Position numbers and translations under genes: made by a program. The notes beneath the pieces are model-generated. The model searched no databases. It saw only the letters and a program-made list of their open reading frames with translations, and was not told the DNA's origin. Of a stretch of 11,510 nucleotides of DNA, positions 6,444 to 11,510 are shown piece by piece (within the stretch, counting starts at the first letter, position 1; each line of letters opens with the position of its first letter). This stretch comes from URHD0088 sp041488295 (lineage in GTDB: Bacteria > Pseudomonadota > Alphaproteobacteria > ATCC43930 > CGMCC-115725), in NCBI GenBank assembly GCA_041488295.1, contig JBGPOZ010000157.1, positions 1 through 11,510 of the forward strand, written 5' to 3'.

Positions 6444-7613
6444 CAGCGCCAGCGCATAGGCGCCGAGCCCGCTCGCGATGAAAACCGCGGGCAGATCGTA
6501 GAACGACAAGAGCACCGCGAGGATGCTCGAGGTCGAGAGATCGGCCACATCGAGATTGGTGCGATAGACCGTCGTCATCGCCGGCCGCTCGTAGGGGTGG
6601 ACGGCGCGCAGGAATGGAATGTTGCCGAGCGCGTCGAGACAGGTGCCCCCGAGCGCACCCAATGTCAGGAGTGCCGCCGCAAGAAGCGGCAGCGACGCGA
6701 TGAGGCCGGCCGCGAGCGTCGTCGTGCCGGCGACGATGAAGGCGCCGGTGAGCGTGCGGCGCAGCCCGAACCTAGCGCCGATCCGGCCCCAGAGCGGCGT
6801 CAGGAACAGCATCATGCTCGACGCCGACACCATGAACGCGCCCCAGATCGGATCGGCGCCGGTCCTGACGACGAAGAGCGGCCCATAGGTCAAGAAGGTG
6901 CCCCACCAGCAGGTGCGGCCGAAGGCGATGGCCCATGCGAGGCCGAGGCGCGGCTGCGCGCAGAAGCGGCCGATGCTGGCGAAGGGGTTGGGCGGCGGCC
7001 GCGTCGCCAACGCGACGGCCGGGCTGTCCTGCAGCCGCAGCCGCCAGAAATTCGCCATGACCAGCAGCGCGCAGGCGGCGCTGAACCCATCGGCCGCCCA
7101 GGCGCCGATCCGCGACTGCAGATAGACGCCGAGCGGCGGCCCGATCGTCCACGCCGTCGCCGCGAAGAGCAGCCGCAGCGGCTCCGAACGAACGAGATCG
7201 CGCTTGTGGATGTAGTCCATGATGTAGAGGTTGAGCGTGATGTTGAGGCAGGCGACGGCGAAGGCGCGGACCAGCATCCCGCCGATTTGCCCGAAGAAGC
7301 TCTCGGTCGCGAACAGCAGCGCCGCCAGCGCGAGGCAGGCGCCGCCCAAGGGATAGACGCGGCGGCGCCCGATCCGGCGGATGAGGAGCGGGATGGTGAA
7401 GCTGGCGGCGAGCCCCGTCGCGCCGACCGCAAGAATTGCGAGACTGACGTCGCGCGCCGAGCCCAAGATCGCATAGGCCTGGAGCGGGATGACCGTGGCG
7501 AGCGAGGCGCGCGTGATCGATTCGAGCGCGAACATGAGGGCAAAGGCGCTGGCACCCGGCCGCGCCACGCGCTTCGCCGGAACGGCCGCGACCATCTGGC
7601 GAAGCAACGCCAT
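6414..7613 (-). CDS. Major facilitator superfamily transporter
   Basis: A 399-residue protein, mostly hydrophobic, with the size and layout of a 12-helix MFS permease. The loop between helices 2 and 3 carries a motif A-like sequence, RRIGRRRVYPLGG (79-91). A matching basic loop, GRIGARFGLRRTL (276-288), occurs at the equivalent place in the second half. A polar central loop at about 190-222 separates the two six-helix halves. The start ATG is preceded by purine-rich GGGGGGAGCGGGCAGGGG. It is the last gene of the minus-strand run, 86 bases after putA, so transcription from putA may continue into it. That makes uptake of proline, hydroxyproline or a related compound a reasonable guess, but the sequence does not show specificity, and a drug or metabolite exporter is equally possible. 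Its C-terminal codons form part of the hairpin shared with the convergent GST gene. Confidence 0.88.
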   Translation of the reverse strand: MALLRQMVAAVPAKRVARPGASAFALMFALESITRASLATVIPLQAYAILGSARDVSLAILAVGATGLAASFTIPLLIRRIGRRRVYPLGGACLALAALLFATESFFGQIGGMLVRAFAVACLNITLNLYIMDYIHKRDLVRSEPLRLLFAATAWTIGPPLGVYLQSRIGAWAADGFSAACALLVMANFWRLRLQDSPAVALATRPPPNPFASIGRFCAQPRLGLAWAIAFGRTCWWGTFLTYGPLFVVRTGADPIWGAFMVSASSMMLFLTPLWGRIGARFGLRRTLTGAFIVAGTTTLAAGLIASLPLLAAALLTLGALGGTCLDALGNIPFLRAVHPYERPAMTTVYRTNLDVADLSTSSILAVLLSFYDLPAVFIASGLGAYALALLVRHLPRGM

Positions 7614-7699
7614 CCCCTGCCCGCTCCCCCCGCGACCCCGTTGCGCCGACTATAGCAGCGCGCGCACGGCTTCGCGATCTCGCGAGGGCGGCGTTTTGA

Positions 7700-10600
7700 T
7701 CATCCCTCTTCCTGCAGCGAGAGGAGGCTCGCATTGCCGCCCGAGGCGGTCGTGTCGACCGAGATCGTGCGCTCGACGGCAAAGCGATGGAGGTAATGCG
7801 GGCCGCCCGCCTTGGGCCCGGTCCCGGAGAGCCCCTCGCCGCCGAAGGGTTGCACCCCGACGACGGCGCCGATCATGTTGCGGTTGACGTAGAGATTGCC
7901 GACCCGGGCGCGCCGCTCGACCGCCCGCACCGTTTCGTCGATCCGGCTGTGGACGCCGAGCGTCAGGCCGTAGCCGGTGGCGGCGATCTGATCGAGCACG
8001 TTCTCGAGCTGGTCGTTGCGCCAGCGGACGATGTGGAGGATCGGTCCGAACACCTCGCGCTCGAGGCGGCTGAGACCGTCGATCTCGAAGGCGCGCGGCG
8101 CGAAGAAGGTGCCGTGCTCGGTCCCCGCCGGCAGCGCATGGGCGTAGACGAGCCTTGCCTCCTTGCTCATGCGCGCCGCGTGCGCTTCGAGCGTCTCCAG
8201 AGCCGGCGCGTCGATCACCGGCCCGACATCGGTCGCAAGAAGGCCGGGATCGCCGATGACGAGCTCGCGCATTGCGCCCTCCAGCATGGCAAGGACGCGA
8301 TCGGCGACGTCGCTCTGAACGAAGAGGACGCGCAAGGCCGAGCAGCGTTGCCCTGCGCTGTTGAAGGACGAGGCGAGGATGTCGGCGACGACCTGCTCGG
8401 GCAGCGCCGATGAATCGACGATGAGCGCGTTCTGCCCGCCGGTCTCGGCGATCAGCGGCACGATCGGGCCGGAGCGCCGCGCCAGCTCGAGATTGATGGC
8501 GCGCGCCGTCTCGGTCGAGCCGGTGAAGGCGATTCCGGCGATCCGCGGATCGGCGACGAGAAGCGCGCCGACCTTCCCGTCGCCCGGGAGCAGATGAAGC
8601 ACGTCGCCGGGAATCCCCGCTTCGTGGAGGACGCGCACCATCGCCGCGCCGATGAGCGGCGTCTGCTCGGCCGGTTTGGCGATGACGGCGTTGCCCGATG
8701 CCAGCGCCGCCGCCATCTGCCCGGTGAAGATCGCGAGCGGGAAGTTCCACGGCGAGATGCAGGCGAAAGCGCCGCGGCCGTGGAGGCTGAGCTGATTGCG
8801 CTCGCCGGTCGGTCCCGGAAGCACGAGCGGCGCCGCGAAATCGCCGCGCGCCCGCATCGCGTAATAGCGGCAGAAATCGACCGCCTCGCGCAGCTCGGAC
8901 AGCGCGTCGGGCAAGGTGCGGCCGCCCTCGCGCACGATGAGCGCCATGAACTCGGCGGTGCGGGCCTCGAGGAGATCGGCGGCGCGCTCCAATGCCGCTG
9001 CCCGCGTCTCGGCCGGAGTCGCGTCCCAAGAGGGCGCGGCGCGGAACGCGCGGGCGAGCGCCTGCTCGATCTGCGCCGGCTCCGCCTCGACGACCGTGCC
9101 GATCGTGCGGCGGCCATCGGCGGGATCGTGAAGATCGCGCGGCGCGCCCGTGAGGTCGCTCCCGCCGACGATCGGTGCCGCCGTCCAAGAACGCTTGGCG
9201 GCGGCCGACATCGCCGCGGCAAGATCGTCGAGAACGATCCGGTCCGACAAATCCAATCCGCGCGCGTTGTGCCGCTCGCCGCCATAGAGGTTGGCGGGCA
9301 GCGGGATGCGCGGATGCGGCTTCTCAGGGAGGCGGCGCAGGCGCGCGATCGGATCGGCGATGATCTCGTCGAGCGGCGCCTTCTCGTCGACGATGCGGTT
9401 GACGAAAGACGTGTTGGCGCCGTTCTCGAGAAGGCGGCGGACGAGATAGGCCAGCAGATCTTCATGGCTGCCGACCGGCGCGTAGACACGGCACGGCCGG
9501 TTCATCTTGTCCTGGCCGACGATCTGCTCGTAGAGCGCCTCGCCCATGCCGTGGAGGCGCTGAAACTCGAAATCGGTGTTGTTGCCGGCGATCTCGAGGA
9601 TGGCGGCGAGGCTGTGCGCGTTGTGCGTCGCGAATTGCGGGAAGAAGGCGTCGGGCGCCGAGAAGAGGCGCTTGACGCAGGCGAGATACGACACGTCCGT
9701 TGCAACCTTGCGCGTGAAGACCGGATAGCCGGGAAGCCCCTTTTCCTGGCTTCGCTTGACCTCGCTGTCCCAATAGGCGCCCTTGACGAGGCGCACCATG
9801 AGGCGCCGCTTCGACCGCCGCGCGAGATCGGCAAGCCAGTCGAGCAGCGGCAGCGCACGTTTTTGATAGGCTTGGACGGCAAGGCCGAACCCTTGCCAGC
9901 CGGCGAGCGCGGGATCGCCGGCGAGCGCTTCGATGACGTCGAGCGAGAGATCGAGGCGCTCGGATTCCTCAGCATCGATCGTGAGGCCTATCCCGACATC
10001 CTTTGCCTGACGCGCGAGCGCGGCAACGACCGGCACGAGCTCTTCCATGGCGCGGTGGCGCTGCGCCTCCTCATAGCGCGGATGAAGCGCCGAGAGCTTC
10101 ACCGAGATGCCGGGCGCGTCGGCAATACCACGACCCGCAGCCGCCGTGCCGATGGCGCCGATCGCGGCGGTGTAGCTGTCGAAATACCGTCTTGCGTCAC
10201 CGGCGGTGCGCGCCGCCTCGCCGAGCATGTCGTAGGAATGACGATAGCCGTTTCGCTCCGGCCCGCGCGCCCGGTCGAGCGCCTCCTCAATCGTGCGCCC
10301 CATGACGAATTGCCGCCCGAGGATGCGCATCGCCTGCGTCACCGCCTGCCGCACGACCGGCTCCCCCGAGCGCGTGACGAAGCGTCGCAGCGTGCTCCTG
10401 AGATCGCGCTCGACCGGCTCGCCCTTGACGACGCGCCCGGTCAGCATGAGCGCCCAGGTCGAGGCGTTGACGAAGAGCGAATCGGATTGCCCGAGATGCT
10501 TCTCCCAATCGGCGCCGGCGATCTTGTCGCGGATGAGCCGGTCGATTGTCTCGGCATCGGGGATGCGGAGCAGCGCCTCGGCAAGGCACATGAGGGCGAT

Positions 10601-10861
10601 GCCCTCTTGCGAGGAGAGCGAGTATTCGTGCAGGAAGGCGTCGATTCCGCCCTTGCCGATCCGCTCCTTCCGCACCTCGGCGACGAGGCGGCGCGCCGTC
10701 TCGGCAATGCGGTCGAGCGAGCGGCTCGGCAATTCGGCCGCCGCGAGAATCTCGGCGACGACCGCGCTCTCATCGACGCGGCAATGCTCGCGCAGACGGA
10801 GCCGCAACGGATCGGGAGCCTGCTGCGGCTCGGTCGTCACGAAGGGAGTGGATATTGTCAT
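7700..10861 (-). CDS. putA: Bifunctional proline dehydrogenase / L-glutamate-gamma-semialdehyde dehydrogenase (PutA)
   Basis: Oxidises L-proline to glutamate in two steps: an FAD-dependent proline dehydrogenase that feeds electrons to quinone, then an NAD-dependent aldehyde dehydrogenase. The protein has 1053 residues. The proline dehydrogenase barrel spans about 245-490, with Lys255 (SVKLSALH), Asp296 (LTIDAEES), RLVKGAYWDSEVKRSQ (357-372), and the proline-carboxylate arginines 475-476 in RRLLENGANTSF. The aldehyde dehydrogenase domain covers about 535-1035, with SPWNFP (703-708), FTGSTETA (779-786), Glu806 in AETGGQN and catalytic Cys840 in SAGQRC. It has neither the N-terminal ribbon-helix-helix DNA-binding domain of E. 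coli PutA nor the C-terminal domain of long forms, so it is a minimal (type A) enzyme that cannot repress its own gene. AAGGG precedes the ATG at 10861, and the upstream dehydratase-like gene ends only 10 bases before it, so the two are surely one operon. Confidence 0.98.
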   Translation of the reverse strand: MTISTPFVTTEPQQAPDPLRLRLREHCRVDESAVVAEILAAAELPSRSLDRIAETARRLVAEVRKERIGKGGIDAFLHEYSLSSQEGIALMCLAEALLRIPDAETIDRLIRDKIAGADWEKHLGQSDSLFVNASTWALMLTGRVVKGEPVERDLRSTLRRFVTRSGEPVVRQAVTQAMRILGRQFVMGRTIEEALDRARGPERNGYRHSYDMLGEAARTAGDARRYFDSYTAAIGAIGTAAAGRGIADAPGISVKLSALHPRYEEAQRHRAMEELVPVVAALARQAKDVGIGLTIDAEESERLDLSLDVIEALAGDPALAGWQGFGLAVQAYQKRALPLLDWLADLARRSKRRLMVRLVKGAYWDSEVKRSQEKGLPGYPVFTRKVATDVSYLACVKRLFSAPDAFFPQFATHNAHSLAAILEIAGNNTDFEFQRLHGMGEALYEQIVGQDKMNRPCRVYAPVGSHEDLLAYLVRRLLENGANTSFVNRIVDEKAPLDEIIADPIARLRRLPEKPHPRIPLPANLYGGERHNARGLDLSDRIVLDDLAAAMSAAAKRSWTAAPIVGGSDLTGAPRDLHDPADGRRTIGTVVEAEPAQIEQALARAFRAAPSWDATPAETRAAALERAADLLEARTAEFMALIVREGGRTLPDALSELREAVDFCRYYAMRARGDFAAPLVLPGPTGERNQLSLHGRGAFACISPWNFPLAIFTGQMAAALASGNAVIAKPAEQTPLIGAAMVRVLHEAGIPGDVLHLLPGDGKVGALLVADPRIAGIAFTGSTETARAINLELARRSGPIVPLIAETGGQNALIVDSSALPEQVVADILASSFNSAGQRCSALRVLFVQSDVADRVLAMLEGAMRELVIGDPGLLATDVGPVIDAPALETLEAHAARMSKEARLVYAHALPAGTEHGTFFAPRAFEIDGLSRLEREVFGPILHIVRWRNDQLENVLDQIAATGYGLTLGVHSRIDETVRAVERRARVGNLYVNRNMIGAVVGVQPFGGEGLSGTGPKAGGPHYLHRFAVERTISVDTTASGGNASLLSLQEEG

Positions 10862-10871
10862 GGAGCGCCCT

Positions 10872-11510
10872 TCATCGCCAAATTTCCCGCATCCTTGCCG
10901 GCATCGCTAGACCCTCCGGAAGCGGGTCGTCCGCTTCGACGACGAAACTCGCCGAGCCGGAGTAATAAGCCTTTCCGCCGACGCGAACGATCACCGCCGG
11001 GCGTTCGCCGAAACGGGTCTCCTCGACGATCTCGCCCGTGAAGGGATCGCCGGAGAGGCCGCGGAAAGCGCGGCGCTTGCCGAGGTGGACGAGCCCTTTG
11101 GCGTGGTCGAGCGCGAGGCGCGCCGTGACGCCGCTGCCGGTCGGGCTGCGGTCGACCTGGCCCTCGGCGAAGATGCAGAGATTGTGGCTGACCCCGTCAG
11201 CGGGCGCGGCATCGCAGGTAAGGATCGTGCCGTAGAGGAAGGAAAGGTCGGGCTCGCTCGGGTGCTCGATCTTGATTTGCGCGCGCGCCTCGTTGCTGAT
11301 GGCGACGCCGGCGGCGACGAGGTCGTGAAAATGCGTTTCGAAAATCGAGAGGCCGAGGCGCGAAGCCGGCAGAATGGCGTAGAAGGCGCCGCCATAGGCG
11401 ACGTCGAGGACGACGTGGCCGAAGCCGCGCGTCTCGATCGTCCGATCGAGGTGCGTTGCGAACGCGGGGACGCTGTCGAACTCGACGGGTCCGACGCGCT
11501 CGCCCTCGCG
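10872..11510 (-). CDS. Proline racemase superfamily protein, likely trans-3-hydroxy-L-proline dehydratase (3' part, cut by window edge)
   Basis: The last 212 codons of a proline-racemase-superfamily protein enter from the right edge and end with TGA at 10872-10874. Members are about 330-350 residues, so roughly 130, including the first catalytic site (MCGH-type motif), are missing. Seen are DVAYGGAFYAIL (36-47 of the visible part) and DRSPTGSGVTARLA (120-133). The latter is the second catalytic site. Proline racemases and 4-hydroxyproline epimerases have Cys at its fifth position (DRSPCGSG); here it is Thr (codon 11139-11141). Cys/Thr pairs are the established signature of trans-3-hydroxy-L-proline dehydratase, which removes water to give pyrroline-2-carboxylate, a proline precursor. 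The end GGKAYYSGSASFVVEADDPL also fits the superfamily. Overlap with putA transcription (10-base gap) supports a role feeding proline catabolism. The family is certain; the dehydratase call depends on the unseen first site being Cys. Confidence 0.88.
   Translation of the reverse strand, partial: REGERVGPVEFDSVPAFATHLDRTIETRGFGHVVLDVAYGGAFYAILPASRLGLSIFETHFHDLVAAGVAISNEARAQIKIEHPSEPDLSFLYGTILTCDAAPADGVSHNLCIFAEGQVDRSPTGSGVTARLALDHAKGLVHLGKRRAFRGLSGDPFTGEIVEETRFGERPAVIVRVGGKAYYSGSASFVVEADDPLPEGLAMPARMREIWR

Noticed and set aside
7649..7685. TCGCGA inverted repeat and a TATAGT box between putA and the MFS gene
   Set aside because: The stem is six bases with a two-base loop, which is sterically poor, and no -35 element lies at the right distance from the TATAGT, so neither a terminator nor a promoter is supported.
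8594..11041. Plus-strand open frame of 815 codons opposite putA and the dehydratase
   Set aside because: Antisense shadow caused by strong third-position G/C bias; composition is Arg/Asp/Ala-rich and it overlaps two well-supported genes.

Overview
The window is GC-rich and gene-dense, with long uninterrupted reading frames and strong G/C preference at third codon positions. The protein types suggest an alphaproteobacterium, probably of the Hyphomicrobiales/Rhizobiales type: a minimal PutA without regulator domain, an AceE-like thiamine-diphosphate enzyme, a TorS/HBM-like chemoreceptor and an IS5-family scar. That placement is inference from protein character; there is no rRNA or marker gene here.

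Left part (1-4393): a divergent gene pair. On the minus strand lies the first 619 codons of an AceE/transketolase-like enzyme, cut by the left edge. On the plus strand lies a methyl-accepting chemotaxis protein with an unusually long cytoplasmic N-terminus. The 164 bases between them hold both ribosome binding sites and a palindrome plus direct repeat that could be an operator.

Middle (4391-6395): a short IS5-family transposase scar begins exactly at the chemoreceptor stop codon. It is followed on the plus strand by an isoprenylcysteine carboxyl methyltransferase-family membrane protein in noticeably lower-GC DNA, then a RidA-family imine deaminase and a glutathione S-transferase. This part looks like accessory, possibly acquired DNA grading back into native sequence.

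Right part (6414-11510, all minus strand): a likely catabolic operon. Transcription runs from a proline-racemase-superfamily gene (cut by the right edge) through putA, only 10 bases further on, to an MFS transporter. The racemase-family protein has threonine where racemases and epimerases have their second catalytic cysteine, which marks it as a trans-3-hydroxy-L-proline dehydratase. Together these would dehydrate trans-3-hydroxyproline to pyrroline-2-carboxylate, which a reductase not seen here would turn into proline, and PutA would oxidise proline to glutamate. The MFS protein could import a substrate, but its specificity is not readable.

The GST and MFS genes converge on an 18-base gap covered by a long near-perfect hairpin, probably a shared 3'-end signal. 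I found no tRNA, rRNA, CRISPR array, riboswitch or intact mobile element. There is no convincing wholly new system; the hydroxyproline-proline operon, the IS scar at the stop codon, the junction hairpin and the chemoreceptor's N-terminal extension are the points worth a second look.
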